Assembly: GCF_009769385.1 (NCBI RefSeq)
Contig: NZ_VKAB01000011.1
Location: forward strand, 124,001-188,000
Direction: 5' to 3'
DNA: 64,000 bases
From: Saccharothrix deserti
GTDB taxonomy: Bacteria > Actinomycetota > Actinomycetes > Mycobacteriales > Pseudonocardiaceae
The position numbers were made by a program, and so were the translations under genes. The notes beneath the pieces were generated by a model, which worked only from the letters and a program-made list of their open reading frames with translations, ran no database searches and had not been told where the DNA came from. Positions within the stretch are counted from its first letter, which is position 1. Each line of letters opens with the position of its first letter. Shown here one piece after another: positions 16,624-25,763 of the stretch.

Positions 16624-16640
16624 CCACCCGTGCCGGGTGG
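16624..16640. terminator. Small hairpin between convergent TetR and cupin genes
   Basis: CCACCCG (16624-16630) pairs with CGGGTGG (16634-16640) across a 3-base loop, directly abutting the cupin stop codon. It is short and only suggestive. Confidence 0.35.
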
Positions 16641-17165
16641 CTAGTGGCTCACGATCCCGTACTTGCTCTCGGCGATCGCCATCGCCTCGCCAACCCGTGC
16701 CTCGAAGGTGTCCGCGGTCGGCGCCTGCTGCCCCTCGACGACCGGGGTTCCGACCTCCAGGAAGAACTCCTCGAACCCGCTGGGCAGGAACAGCAGCAGC
16801 ATCCTGGCCGCGTCGTCGCCGACGTTCTTGAACCGGTGCGGCGCCCCACGCGGGATGTAGATGAACGAGCCGGGCTCGGCGACCACGGCGCGGTCGTCGG
16901 CGACGACCTCGATCCGCCCGCCGAGGATGTAGAACGCCTCGTCCTCGTTGTCGTGGGAGTGCATCGGCGGACCGCTCAGCGGCGGGATCTCGGCCTCCAT
17001 CAGGCCCAGCGCGCCACCGGTGGAGGCCACCCCGGCCTTGACGGTGTACTTGTCGCCGCTGAAGGCCCACACACTGCGGCCCGCGCCCGGCGGCAGGTAG
17101 ATCGCCTGCGGGCGCTCCCCGTCGCCGACCGGGGTGATCTCGAACTGCTCCACGTCGAAGCTCAT
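16641..17165 (-). CDS. Cupin-domain protein, quercetin-dioxygenase-like
   Basis: This 174-aa single-cupin protein has first cupin motif MHSHDNEDEAFYILGG with two His and a Glu as metal ligands, and second motif IPRGAPHRFKN with the last His. A metal-binding beta-barrel is therefore expected. It resembles small quercetin 2,3-dioxygenase-like and isomerase-like cupins. It lies at the head of a leftward group with two NAD(P)-binding proteins and a flavin oxidase. Function in the cluster is open: ring cleavage, isomerisation or ligand binding. Confidence 0.82.
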   Translation of the reverse strand: MSFDVEQFEITPVGDGERPQAIYLPPGAGRSVWAFSGDKYTVKAGVASTGGALGLMEAEIPPLSGPPMHSHDNEDEAFYILGGRIEVVADDRAVVAEPGSFIYIPRGAPHRFKNVGDDAARMLLLFLPSGFEEFFLEVGTPVVEGQQAPTADTFEARVGEAMAIAESKYGIVSH

Positions 17166-17225
17166 CGGTCCTCGCTCTCTCGCGCCGTTCCCACCGACAC
17201 TGCTGTGCGCCGCGTGCCGCGCGCA

Positions 17226-18113
17226 TCACGTCTTCTCGGGATCGAGGTCGCGCAACGGCCAGATCCCGTGCGCGGGCCACCACCCCAGTTCCACCCGCGC
17301 CGCGGTGCTGCTCACCCGGTGCGACACGACGTCCAGCGGTGCCTCGGCGGTCGCGGGCGGAGGCGGGCAGCCGTCGAAGGCGGCCAGGCCGGACAGGTAG
17401 TGCGCGATCCGCAGCGGCTCGTCGGCGATGTTGAACACCGCGCCCGGCCGGGGGTTCTCCACCACGGCGACGACCGCCGCGGCGAAATCGGCCACGTGCA
17501 CCATGGACACGAACTCCCGCCCGCCGCACGGCCCGCGCAGCGTGCCCTCGCGCAGTTGGCGGCGCAGTTGGTCCTGGCCGGTGCCCGGCCCGACGAACCG
17601 CGCGCCGCGCAGGATCGTCCAGGCCACCCGGTCGGTGGGCAGCGCCCGCACGGTGGCCTCCATCGCCGCGACCGGTGCGGCCACCACCGCCCGCGTCGGG
17701 CAGGTGTCCAGCTCCTCGTCCTCGTCCAGCCACCGGTCGCCGCCGTCCGGGTAGGCCATCGTGACGCTCATCTGCACCAGCGCGGGCGTGCCCGCGGCCA
17801 GCACCGCCTCGGCGACCACCAGCGTGCCCTCGCGGCGCAGCCGGGTGTTCTCCTGCCACGCGCCGCGGGCGGCGAAGTCCCGGGGGATCGCGGTGGCGGT
17901 GTTGACCACCACGTCCGCGTCGTCCAGCAGCGCGCGCAGCCGTTCGGGGGTGTCCGGGTCGAGCAGGCCGGCCCGGACCCGGCGGACGCCGTCGGGCAGG
18001 GTGTCCAGCCGCCCTCCCGGCGACATGACGGTGACCTCGTGGCCGCCGCGAAGCAGCAGGGGTATGAGGTACCGGCCGAGCACCCCGGTGGCCCCGATGG
18101 CGAAGACACGCAT
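17226..18113 (-). CDS. NAD(P)-dependent epimerase/dehydratase-like protein
   Basis: This 295-aa extended-SDR protein begins MRVFAIGATGVLGRYLIPLL, a canonical GATGxxG Rossmann motif. The usual YxxxK pair is not evident: the corresponding region reads VTMAYPDGGDR, so catalysis may differ or the protein may be a sensor. The ATG at 18113 is preceded by AAGGGAA. The next gene upstream encodes another atypical SDR. Tailoring or regulatory use is possible. Confidence 0.8.
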   Translation of the reverse strand: MRVFAIGATGVLGRYLIPLLLRGGHEVTVMSPGGRLDTLPDGVRRVRAGLLDPDTPERLRALLDDADVVVNTATAIPRDFAARGAWQENTRLRREGTLVVAEAVLAAGTPALVQMSVTMAYPDGGDRWLDEDEELDTCPTRAVVAAPVAAMEATVRALPTDRVAWTILRGARFVGPGTGQDQLRRQLREGTLRGPCGGREFVSMVHVADFAAAVVAVVENPRPGAVFNIADEPLRIAHYLSGLAAFDGCPPPPATAEAPLDVVSHRVSSTAARVELGWWPAHGIWPLRDLDPEKT

Positions 18114-18148
18114 CTGTTGGTTCCCTTTTCGCTGTGCGGAATCGGCGG

Positions 18149-18988
18149 TCAGACCAGCCGCAGGTCGCCCACGTAGTCGGCGAAGCGACGCGCGGGCCGC
18201 CCCGTCCACCGCTCGACCGTGTCGGTCACCGTCGCGGCCAGCCCCGCCCGGTAGGTCGCGTACAGCTCCAGGCGCGCTTCCACCGCCCACGGCGGCATAC
18301 CCGCGGCGGTGAGCGCGGCCTTGGCGGTGTCCGGGTCGACGTCGACGTGCCGGACGTCGAGCCCCAGCGCTTTGCCGACCAGGTCGGCGGCGGTGGGGTA
18401 GTCCAGCGCCTGCGGGCCGGTCAGCTCCAGCACGGCGTCGGTCCGCGGTGGTGTGGTGAGCGCGACGGCGGCGACCGCGGCCACGTCCCGGGCGTCGACC
18501 ATGCTGACCTTCGCGTCACCCACCGGCAGCACGAGTTCGCCGCGGGCGGCGATGCTGGGCAGCCACTGCCGGGCGTTCTGCATGAACGCGTTGGGCCGCA
18601 GCATGGTGTAGCGGATGCCGGACTCGGCGACGGCCTGCTCGGCGATGCCGTGCTGGCGGTGGACCCGGCACGCGGAGGTCGGGTCGGCGCCCAGCGCGGA
18701 CACCTTGACCACGTGCCGCACACCCGCCCGCCGGGCGGCGTCGACGATGCCCTGCTGGAGCATGTCCTGGGCGGGGTGCAGCGGGGTGAGCAGGAACAGC
18801 GACCCGGTGCCCGCCAGCGCCGTCGTCAGCGTGCCCGGTCGGGTCAGGTCGCCCTCCACCGGTTCGGCGACGCCCGCGGGCAGCACCGACCCGGGCCGCA
18901 CCAGGGCACGGACCCGCACGCCGCGCCCGACCAGTTCGGTCAGCAGCGCGCGGCCGATCGTGCCGGTGCTGCCCAGCAGCGTGATCAC
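18149..18988 (-). CDS. NmrA-like NAD(P)-binding protein
   Basis: This 279-aa atypical SDR has N-terminal LLGSTGTIGRALLTEL. The middle matches the NmrA/NAD(P)H-quinone oxidoreductase-like branch (VKVSALGADPTS and LRPNAFMQN), and it lacks an obvious YxxxK catalytic pair. Members reduce quinones or sense the NADP(H) state. The start is GTG 18988, preceded 4 bases away by GGAGGGG; an in-frame extension to 19210 runs through the neighbouring gene and was rejected. A quinone reductase would suit a cluster making quinone-diazide chemistry, but that is inference. Confidence 0.82.
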   Translation of the reverse strand: MITLLGSTGTIGRALLTELVGRGVRVRALVRPGSVLPAGVAEPVEGDLTRPGTLTTALAGTGSLFLLTPLHPAQDMLQQGIVDAARRAGVRHVVKVSALGADPTSACRVHRQHGIAEQAVAESGIRYTMLRPNAFMQNARQWLPSIAARGELVLPVGDAKVSMVDARDVAAVAAVALTTPPRTDAVLELTGPQALDYPTAADLVGKALGLDVRHVDVDPDTAKAALTAAGMPPWAVEARLELYATYRAGLAATVTDTVERWTGRPARRFADYVGDLRLV

Positions 18989-19014
18989 GTCCCCTCCGGA
19001 CCGGGGCGGCACGG

Positions 19015-20133
19015 TCACGCCGCCCGCAGCGCGGTGGCGCCCGCCAGCCGCAGCCGCGCGGGCAGCACGTCGTCCACAGCGGACTCGGCCAGCAGTTCGC
19101 CGAGCACCGGGGCCAGCTTGAACAGGTTGTGCCCGGCGATGGCGGTCACGCCGCCGGTGTGCCAGACCCGGAACGCGTCGCTGCCCGCCGGGAGCTTGGT
19201 CATCACGCACACCCGGATGCCCACCGGCTCGGAGTCGAGGCCGGGCAGGGCGCGCCGCACGTAGGACTGGAGTCGGCGCACGTGCTCGTCCATCGTGGAG
19301 CCCGGAGGCAGGGCGCCCGCGGCGTCGAACGGCACGTCCACGTCGGGACCGATCAGGCCCAACACGTACCGGCCGGTGCTGCCGATCGGCGAGCCGTAGA
19401 CCTTCTCGCCGAACTCGCCGGTGATGTCCACCCAGCAGGGCAGCGGTTCGCCGCGGTACCCGTCGCGGAGCCGGAAGTGCGGGCGCGCGTGCAGCGCCGA
19501 CCGCACCGGCATGTCGAAACCGACCCCGGCGCCCAGCCGGGGCGCGGCGGTGCCGGCGCAGATCACGACGTGCCGGGCCCGGTAGATGGACTCGGTGGTC
19601 TGGATCTCCACGCCGTCGCCGTCCGGCGGAACCGTGACACTGTGGATGTCGGCCTGCACGATCCGGTCGCCCACCCAGCCCGCCAGCGCGTCGATGGTGC
19701 GCTTGGCCCGGATGGCGCCCCCGTCGGGATCGACCAACAGCGGCCCGGACACCGGGGCCAGCGGCCCGAACAGCGACCGGTGTTCCGCGGGATCGGCGAA
19801 GCGGTGCTCGACGCCGTGTGCGCGCATGCCCGCCGCGTGGTCGGGGGTCATGCCCGCGTAGACGACGCCCTCGTCACCGATCAGCCTGCGGCCCAACCGC
19901 TTGGCCCACCGGTCGAAGCCCTCCTTGCCCGCCACCGCGAGCCCCACCACCTGCTCGCTGTCGTGGCGGTGCCGGAACGTCCGGGTGAGACCGCCGGAGA
20001 GCCCGCGTCCGGGTGGACGTCCGTCGAAGCACGTCACGTCCACTCCCAGGCGCACCAGCGCCTCGGTGGTGGCCAGACCGAGGATCCCGGCGCCGATCAC
20101 CGCGATGTCGAGCTGCCGCCGGTGCTCAGCCAT
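19015..20133 (-). CDS. FAD-dependent amine oxidase, DAO/sarcosine-oxidase family
   Basis: This 372-aa protein has dinucleotide-binding motif IAVIGAGILGLATTEAL at residues 10-26, a second flavin contact VVICAGTAA, and a late IAGHNLFKLAPVLGE segment. It has the length and layout of monomeric sarcosine oxidase/N-methyltryptophan oxidase (DAO fold). Such enzymes oxidise secondary amines or amino acids with release of peroxide. The ATG at 20133 has only a weak AAGG ahead of it; a tiny leader ORF with a strong ribosome site overlaps the start and may deliver ribosomes. It ends 26 bases before the NmrA-like gene. Confidence 0.86.
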   Translation of the reverse strand: MAEHRRQLDIAVIGAGILGLATTEALVRLGVDVTCFDGRPPGRGLSGGLTRTFRHRHDSEQVVGLAVAGKEGFDRWAKRLGRRLIGDEGVVYAGMTPDHAAGMRAHGVEHRFADPAEHRSLFGPLAPVSGPLLVDPDGGAIRAKRTIDALAGWVGDRIVQADIHSVTVPPDGDGVEIQTTESIYRARHVVICAGTAAPRLGAGVGFDMPVRSALHARPHFRLRDGYRGEPLPCWVDITGEFGEKVYGSPIGSTGRYVLGLIGPDVDVPFDAAGALPPGSTMDEHVRRLQSYVRRALPGLDSEPVGIRVCVMTKLPAGSDAFRVWHTGGVTAIAGHNLFKLAPVLGELLAESAVDDVLPARLRLAGATALRAA

Positions 20134-20167
20134 GGGCCCGGCCTTGTCGGATCAGACCGCGAATCAT
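20126..20167 (-). CDS. Possible 13-codon leader ORF coupled to the amine-oxidase gene
   Basis: ATG at 20167 follows a strong GCAGGAGG with 5 bases spacing and encodes MIRGLIRQGRAHG. Its TGA (20128-20126) overlaps the first codons of the flavoprotein gene in another frame. The main gene itself has a poor ribosome site, so translation may depend on termination of this leader. No conservation test was possible. Confidence 0.4.
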   Translation of the reverse strand: MIRGLIRQGRAHG

Positions 20168-20320
20168 GAACGCCTCCTGCTCCGTGGGGTGGTAGCCAGC
20201 CACGGCGATCTTGCTGCCGAGCCGCCGGACCGGTCATCCCGCGTCCTCGTGATAGGCGTGCGCCATCCCGGTGGAACCGGACGGTTCGGGACTGTTCGGG
20301 ACGGTTCGGGGACCACCGGG

Positions 20321-21274
20321 TCAGTTGGTGCCGGTTCCCCGGAAGGCGGTGCGGTAGGCGTTGGGGCTGGTGCCGACGACGCGTTTGAAGCGGTCGCGGA
20401 AGGCGGTGGGTGAGCCGAACCCGACCTGGCCGGCGATCCGGTCGATCGGGTGGTCGGTGGCTTCCAACAGGTGCTGCGCCTGGCGGATTCGGGCGCGGTG
20501 CAGCCATTGCAGGGGAGTGGTGCCGGTTTGTTCGCGGAAGCGCCGGTTGAGGGTGCGGGTGCTCATCCCGGCGTGGGCGGCGATGTCGTCAAGGGCCAGG
20601 TCGTGCGCGGTGTTGTCCTCCAGCCAGCGCAACAGGGGCTCCAGGACCGAACCCCGCGGCAGGGGTGGCTGGTCGTGGACGATGAACTGCGCCTGCCCGC
20701 CTTCGCGTTCCAGGGGCATGACCGACAGGCGGGCGGCGTCGGCGGCGACCGCGGAGCCGTGGTCGCGGCGGATCAGGTGCAGGCACAGGTCGAGTCCGGC
20801 GGCGGCGCCGGCGGAGGTCAGGAACTGGCCGTTGTCGACGTAGAGCACGTCCGGGTCCACCTTGATCTCCGGGTGGAGTCGGGCCAGCGCGGGTGCGGCG
20901 AGCCAGTGGGTCGTCGCGGGCAGGCCGTCGAGCAGTCCGGCGGCGGCGAGGATGAACGCGCCGGCGCAGATCGAGGCGATCCGGGTGCCGTTGTCGGCGG
21001 CCTGCCGCAGCGCGTCGAGAACCTCGGCCGGGATCGGGGCGGTCGGGTCGGCGCAGCCGGGCAGGATGATCGTGTCCGCCTCGGTCAGGGCCTCCAGCCC
21101 GTACGGCGGCTGGAGGGTGAACGCTCCGGTGTCGACGGTCGGGGTGGCGCCGCAGACGCGGAGGCGATAGGCGGGGCGGCCGTCGGGCAGTCGGGTGCGG
21201 GTGAACACCTCGATGGGGGTGGACAGGTCGAACGGGATGACCTTGTCCAAGGCGAGCACGGCCACGGTGTGCAT
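20321..21274 (-). CDS. GlxA-type AraC-family regulator (DJ-1/PfpI plus AraC HTH)
   Basis: This 317-aa protein has an N-terminal DJ-1/PfpI-like domain (MHTVAVLALDKVIPFDLSTP to about residue 180) carrying ICAGAFILAAAGLL, where the Cys occupies the nucleophile elbow. A C-terminal AraC DNA-binding domain has two helix-turn-helices (ALDDIAAHAGMSTRTLNRRF and IDRIAGQVGFGSPTAFRDRF). The start is ATG 21274 rather than 21316, since the family begins directly at this motif. It is divergent from the DUF305 lipoprotein gene, 147 bases apart. Target genes unknown. Confidence 0.92.
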   Translation of the reverse strand: MHTVAVLALDKVIPFDLSTPIEVFTRTRLPDGRPAYRLRVCGATPTVDTGAFTLQPPYGLEALTEADTIILPGCADPTAPIPAEVLDALRQAADNGTRIASICAGAFILAAAGLLDGLPATTHWLAAPALARLHPEIKVDPDVLYVDNGQFLTSAGAAAGLDLCLHLIRRDHGSAVAADAARLSVMPLEREGGQAQFIVHDQPPLPRGSVLEPLLRWLEDNTAHDLALDDIAAHAGMSTRTLNRRFREQTGTTPLQWLHRARIRQAQHLLEATDHPIDRIAGQVGFGSPTAFRDRFKRVVGTSPNAYRTAFRGTGTN

Positions 21275-21421
21275 GGCGACACGATAGGGACCAGTCGCCG
21301 ACACCCTGGGCACCACGCGGACCGCCGCGATGTCCGCGGAACTCGGCGCGACCGGCTTGAACCGTCTGCGGTGCGCGGCCGTAACCCCCTATGTCAGGAC
21401 GACATCTACAGCGGAGGACTC

Positions 21422-21985
21422 ATGCGCCGACAGGCGGCGGCGGCACTGATGGGGTTGCTGGTCTGGACACTGACCGCGTGTTCCATGGCGAGCGGGGGGA
21501 CTGCTCCCGCGGCGCCGAACGCGGCCGGGGCCAACGAGACCGACATACGCTTCTCCCAGCTGATGATCCCGCACCACCAGCAGTCGATCCAGCTCGCCAC
21601 GCTGGCCGCGCAGCGCAGCACCTCGGAGTTCGTGAAGAACACGGCGACGGAGATCACCACCGCGGAGACCGAGGAGATCGAGCTGATGTCCGGCTGGCTC
21701 CGGTCGTGGAACGTCGAGGTTCCCGCGGGCGGGCAGGCCGCGCACAGCATGCCGGGAATGCTCTCGGCTGCGGAGATCTCCGTGCTGGAGAACTCTTCCG
21801 GGCAGGACTTCGATCGACAGTGGCTGGTCACGTTGGCCAAGCACCTGCGCAGCGGCGTCCAGATGGCGAAGACAGCGCTGGCGACCGGGCAGGACGCGGC
21901 GACCAAGACCCTCGCCCAGGAGATCATCACCGGACAGGAGGCTCGGATCTCCGCGCTCGACAGCCGGATTTCCCAATTGAAGTAG
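21422..21985 (+). CDS. DUF305 lipoprotein
   Basis: This 187-aa exported protein begins with MRRQAAAALMGLLVWTLTAC, whose LTAC is a lipobox, so the mature protein is probably lipid-anchored at Cys20. The DUF305 domain is marked by MIPHHQQSIQLATLAAQR and repeats His and Met residues, giving a ferritin-like helical bundle proposed to bind metal. GGAGG lies 5 bases before the ATG. No copper genes are beside it, so its role is open. Confidence 0.9.
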   Translation: MRRQAAAALMGLLVWTLTACSMASGGTAPAAPNAAGANETDIRFSQLMIPHHQQSIQLATLAAQRSTSEFVKNTATEITTAETEEIELMSGWLRSWNVEVPAGGQAAHSMPGMLSAAEISVLENSSGQDFDRQWLVTLAKHLRSGVQMAKTALATGQDAATKTLAQEIITGQEARISALDSRISQLK

Positions 21986-22036
21986 CGCTGCCGGCCTGTG
22001 CGGAGCGGGCGGCCCGACCTGGAAGACGCGCGTCGG

Positions 22037-23671
22037 TCAGGGATGGGGCAGTTCGGCGGTGCGGGCGAGGGCCGCCGCTTGGGCGCGGTTGCGCAGGCCG
22101 AGCTTGGTCAGGACGTTGCTGACGTGGTGGGCCGCGGTCTTGCGGCTGATGAACAGTCGGGTGGCGATCTCCGGGTTGGACAGGCCAAGTCCGAGCAGGT
22201 GCAGCACCTCGCGTTCGCGGGTGGAGAGCAGGCCGACGTTCTTGGCGCCGGTGCGGCCGTGGACGCCGAGGGAGCGCAGCAGCGCCGCGGCGGCATCGGC
22301 CTCGCGGGCAGCACCCAGCCGGTCGAAGACGGCCAGCGCCGCTCGTGCCTCGGCGACGCCGACCTCAGGGGAGGTGGCCGCGAGCAGGCGGGCCAGCTCC
22401 AGCCGGGTGCGGGCCTCCTCCAACGGGAGGGCGGCGGTCTGGAACCCGGCGAGCGCCCGTTCGAGGTGGCCGATGGCGGTGTGGTCGTCGGTGGCGGAGA
22501 TGCCCGCGGCGTAGGCCGCGAAGGCGGCGAGCAGGGGTGTCGGGGTGCGTTGAGCGAGGGCGGCCAGCCGGGCTGCGATATCGGCAGCCTCCGTCCCGTG
22601 CCCGGCGGCGACCTCCACTTCGGTGAGCAGCGCCAGCACCGGGACGGCGTGCACGTCCTCGCCGGAGTTGCCCAGGTGGCGGCGCAGGACCGTGGCGGCC
22701 AGCTCCAGTTCGCCGCGGGCCAGGTGCAGCCGCGCCAGCGGACGGACGGCGTAGGCGTCGTGCTCGTGCCCGGCCAGGAGCTGCTCGGCCTCCTCCAGCC
22801 GGCCCTGGCGGACGCGCAGGTCGGTGAGGCGGACGATCGCCGCCGAGCGCAGGGCCCGGTAGCTGCGGCCGTACAACCGCAGTGAGCCGGTCAGCTCCGC
22901 ATCGGCGTCGGCCCAGCGGCCGGCCGCGGTGAGGATGCCCCCGTAGTGGGTGCGGCAGATGGCCGACGCCCAGGCCAGGTTGGCGCGGTGGGACAGCGTG
23001 TCGGCCGCCTCCGTCCACTGCTGCGCGCGCCGCACGTCGAGCGTCATCTCGCAGGCGACGAGCATCTTGCACAGGATCTCCCCGGCGGCGACGGGGCTGC
23101 GCACCTCGCCGCCCTGGGTCGCGGCGGCCGCCTCGTCCAGGTGTCGCATGCCCTCGGCGATGTGCCCGCGTTCGACGAGTGCCGCGCCGGCGTAGGCGAG
23201 CGCGTCGAACTCCAGGTCGGAGTCCCCGAACCGGCGCGCGATGTCCAGGGCGGCGGCCACGTGCCGGTCCTTCTCGTCGAGGTCGTCGGTGGCCGGGACG
23301 CACGCCAGCTCGACCCAGCCGTGTTCGGGGCAGTCGCCGCTCGCCCGCGCCAGCCGTCGTCCGCGCTCCAGCCACCCGTTCGCGGCGGCGAAGTTGCCGT
23401 GCACGGCGGCGTAGTCGAAGGCCAGGTGGTAGGCGGCCAGCCGGGCGGGACGGCGGGTCTCACCCCGAGCCCGGTACCCGGCGTAGGCACGTTCCCGGAG
23501 GTCGATGGCGGCGGCGTAGTCGCCCTGCCAGTAGCGGACCTCCCCGAGCCCGTCGAGTGCCTCCGGGGAGGCGTCGCGTGCCACCGCCGCCTCCAACGCC
23601 ACCCGGGCGTCGGCCCAGCGGCCGTCCTGGAGCGCGGTGGTCCCGGTCGCCACGAGCTCGTCGGCGTCCAC
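22037..23671 (-). CDS. LuxR-family regulator with tetratricopeptide-like repeats
   Basis: This 544-aa protein has an N-terminal and central array of TPR-like helices and a C-terminal LuxR helix-turn-helix (LLSTREREVLHLLGLGLSNPE to about residue 530). Unlike the LAL at 11.6-14.4 kb it has no ATPase domain. The start GTG 23671 (VDADELVATG) was chosen because sequence further upstream is compositionally like a non-coding frame; the ribosome site is weak. It is divergent from a methyltransferase gene, 111 bases apart, that it may control. Confidence 0.85.
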   Translation of the reverse strand: MDADELVATGTTALQDGRWADARVALEAAVARDASPEALDGLGEVRYWQGDYAAAIDLRERAYAGYRARGETRRPARLAAYHLAFDYAAVHGNFAAANGWLERGRRLARASGDCPEHGWVELACVPATDDLDEKDRHVAAALDIARRFGDSDLEFDALAYAGAALVERGHIAEGMRHLDEAAAATQGGEVRSPVAAGEILCKMLVACEMTLDVRRAQQWTEAADTLSHRANLAWASAICRTHYGGILTAAGRWADADAELTGSLRLYGRSYRALRSAAIVRLTDLRVRQGRLEEAEQLLAGHEHDAYAVRPLARLHLARGELELAATVLRRHLGNSGEDVHAVPVLALLTEVEVAAGHGTEAADIAARLAALAQRTPTPLLAAFAAYAAGISATDDHTAIGHLERALAGFQTAALPLEEARTRLELARLLAATSPEVGVAEARAALAVFDRLGAAREADAAAALLRSLGVHGRTGAKNVGLLSTREREVLHLLGLGLSNPEIATRLFISRKTAAHHVSNVLTKLGLRNRAQAAALARTAELPHP

Positions 23672-23782
23672 CTGGCCATTATGGGCGCCGAACGCGTCGC
23701 CGGATGGGTCGGCTGACCCATCCTCGCCAGTACCGCAGGAGCCACGCTCGTCCTGGTCACAACCAGGAAGGGTTGGTCGGAG

Positions 23783-24577
23783 ATGACTACCGAGACGTTC
23801 CGGATCTCCGCTGAGCAGGCCGAGGTCTACGAGGAGAAGTTCGTGCCCGCGCTGTTCACGCAGTGGACGGAGCCGCTGCTGGACCTGGCCGGGGTCCGGC
23901 CCGGCGAGCGGGTGCTCGACGTCGCCTGCGGCACCGGCGTCCTCACCCGGCGTGCCGCCGACCGCGTCGGCCCGACCGGGCGGGTGGTCGGGCTCGACCT
24001 CGGCGACGGCATGCTCACCGTCGCCCGGCGGCTGCGGCCGGACCTCGACTGGCGTCAGGGGGACGCCGCCGCGATGCCGTTCGCCGACGGCGCCTTCGAC
24101 CGCGTGCTCTGCCAGTCCGGGCTGATGTTCTTCCCGGACACCACCCGAGCCCTGCACGAGATGGGTCGGGTGTGCGCGGCGGACGGCGTGGTCGGGCTGC
24201 AGGTCTACAGCAGCCTGGACCGGCAGCCCGCCTACGGGCCGTGGGTGGAGACGGTCGCGCGGCACACCGGACCGGAGGCGGTCAGCCTGTTGAGCACCTA
24301 CTGGTCGCAGGGTGACCTGGACGAACTGGCCGCGCACTGCGCACGTGCCGGCTTGGAGGTCGCCGACAGCCACTCGCTGCTGGGAACGGCCCGGTGGGAC
24401 TCGATCGACCAGATGGTGCGGACCGAGGTGAACGGCACCCCGCTGGCCGACCGGATCGACAGCGGGGTGTTCGAACGGGTCCTGGCCGAGTCCCGTGAGC
24501 TGCTGGCCCCCTACGCCACGCGTGCCGGCGCAGCGGTGCCCATCCGCGCCGAGTTCGTCGTCGCGCGGAAACGCTGA
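23783..24577 (+). CDS. Class I SAM-dependent methyltransferase, UbiE-like
   Basis: This 264-aa protein has motif I VLDVACGTGVLTRRA, motif II with GLDLGDGMLTVAR and the acidic loop RQGDAAAMPFADGAFD. That order matches Methyltransf_11/25 (UbiE-like) enzymes. Start is ATG 23783 behind GGTCGGAG. The stop is followed at once by a truncated SDR fragment of the catabolic island, so the island's left border falls here. Substrate unknown. Confidence 0.9.
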   Translation: MTTETFRISAEQAEVYEEKFVPALFTQWTEPLLDLAGVRPGERVLDVACGTGVLTRRAADRVGPTGRVVGLDLGDGMLTVARRLRPDLDWRQGDAAAMPFADGAFDRVLCQSGLMFFPDTTRALHEMGRVCAADGVVGLQVYSSLDRQPAYGPWVETVARHTGPEAVSLLSTYWSQGDLDELAAHCARAGLEVADSHSLLGTARWDSIDQMVRTEVNGTPLADRIDSGVFERVLAESRELLAPYATRAGAAVPIRAEFVVARKR

Positions 24578-24599
24578 CCGTGATGACCGTTCAGCACAG

Positions 24600-24657
24600 C
24601 GGCGGCGCCGATGCCACGCGCGGCGCCGGTCACGATCGCGGTACGGGACGGGGACAC
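24600..24657 (-). pseudogene. SDR N-terminal remnant at the island's left edge
   Basis: GTG 24657, behind GGAGGTTCGC, starts VSPSRTAIVTGAARGIGAA, the cofactor motif of a short-chain dehydrogenase. After about 19 residues similarity stops and the frame runs into the 3' end of the methyltransferase gene. Start and spacing (12 bases after the ADH stop) show it was the next gene of the leftward operon. Most of it has been lost by deletion ending near 24600. Confidence 0.65.
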
Positions 24658-24669
24658 GCGAACCTCCGG

Positions 24670-25702
24670 TCAGTCGGGGATCAGTACGGCGCGTCCGCGC
24701 ACTTCGCCGAAACGCAGTGCGGCCAGCGCCTCGTGCGCGCGGGACAGCGGGAACGACTCCGTGGCGACCGGCAGCTCTCCCGCGCGGGCCAGGTCGACCA
24801 CGTCGTCGAGTTCGATCCGGGAGCCCCAGAACGGCAGCGACACGCGGCATCCCGGTGGCAGCGCGCCGGGCTTGCGCACCTCCAGCACGCCGCCCCCGCT
24901 GCCGACGACGACCAGTTCACCGTGCGCGCGGACGGAACCTGCGGCGAGCGCCAGCGTGGTGTCCGATCCGACGAAGTCGAGCACGACGTCCGCCCGCACG
25001 TCACCCCGGCAACCGAGCCGCGCCATCCGGTGTGGACAGCACGGTCACGTGCGCGCCGCACGACCGGGCGAGAGCGAGCGCTTCCGGCCGCACGTCCACC
25101 GCGACCACGCGGCTCGGTGTCAGGGCGCGCAGCAGGCGCACCGCGAGATGACCGAGCCCGCCACCCGCGCCGATCACGACGACGGTGGACTCCGCGTCGA
25201 GCACCGGGATGTGCGGGGCGAGCGCGTGGTAGGGCGTCAGCCCGGCGTCCGACAGCGGCGCGGCGCTCTCGGCCGCGAGATCCCCGATGGGCACGAGGTG
25301 GCGACCCGACGGCACCAGGACGTAGTCGGCCATCCCGCCGTCACGACCCAGTCCCATCCCAGCCCAGCCCAGGTCGGCGCGGCGGTCGCAGTAGTTCTCC
25401 AGGCCGGCCGCACAGCGCCCGCACCGCCCGCAGCCCCACGGTCCGTACACCAGCACGCGTTCACCGACGGCCACATCGGCGAGCGGACCCGCCTGTTCGA
25501 CGCGCCCCGCCACCTCGTGCCCCAGCGTGAACGGCAGCCGGAACGGCAGGTCGCCCGGCCCGGCGTCGAGCACGTGCAGGTCCGAGTGGCACAGGCCGGC
25601 GGCCTCCACCGCCACCAGCACCTGCCCGTCGCGCGGCACCGGCCGGTCGACCTCGCGCAGTTCCGGCGCCTGCCCCCACCCGGACAGGCGCAACGCCCTC
25701 AT
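24670..25702 (-). pseudogene. Zinc alcohol dehydrogenase, frameshifted
   Basis: The N-terminal frame runs MRALRLSGWGQAPELREVD through the GHEVAGRV motif and a structural-zinc cysteine cluster (CGRCGRCAAGLENYC) to the Rossmann GAGGGLGHLA. It then meets TGA at about 25010. The C-terminal 118 residues (DVRADVVLDFVGSDTT onward) continue in the +1 frame. Removing one G from the GGGG run at about 25005-25008 gives an unbroken 343-aa enzyme of normal length. It is therefore either a recent one-base insertion or a read error. It is the first gene left of operator site A and probably oxidised an alcohol intermediate of the island's substrate. Confidence 0.85.
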
Positions 25703-25731
25703 GGTTGACACCACCGGGTCAACATAGCAAA

Positions 25732-25746
25732 CTGAATTCAGTTCAG
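25732..25746. promoter_or_regulatory. Island operator site A
   Basis: CTGAATTCAGTTCAG, a match to the 15-bp near-palindrome TTGAAYTSAGTTCAR. It lies between the divergent ADH and SDR genes, 29 bases from the ADH start and 17 from the SDR start, so it could control both. Confidence 0.75.
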
Positions 25747-25763
25747 GAAGCCGGGGGTGTCGC

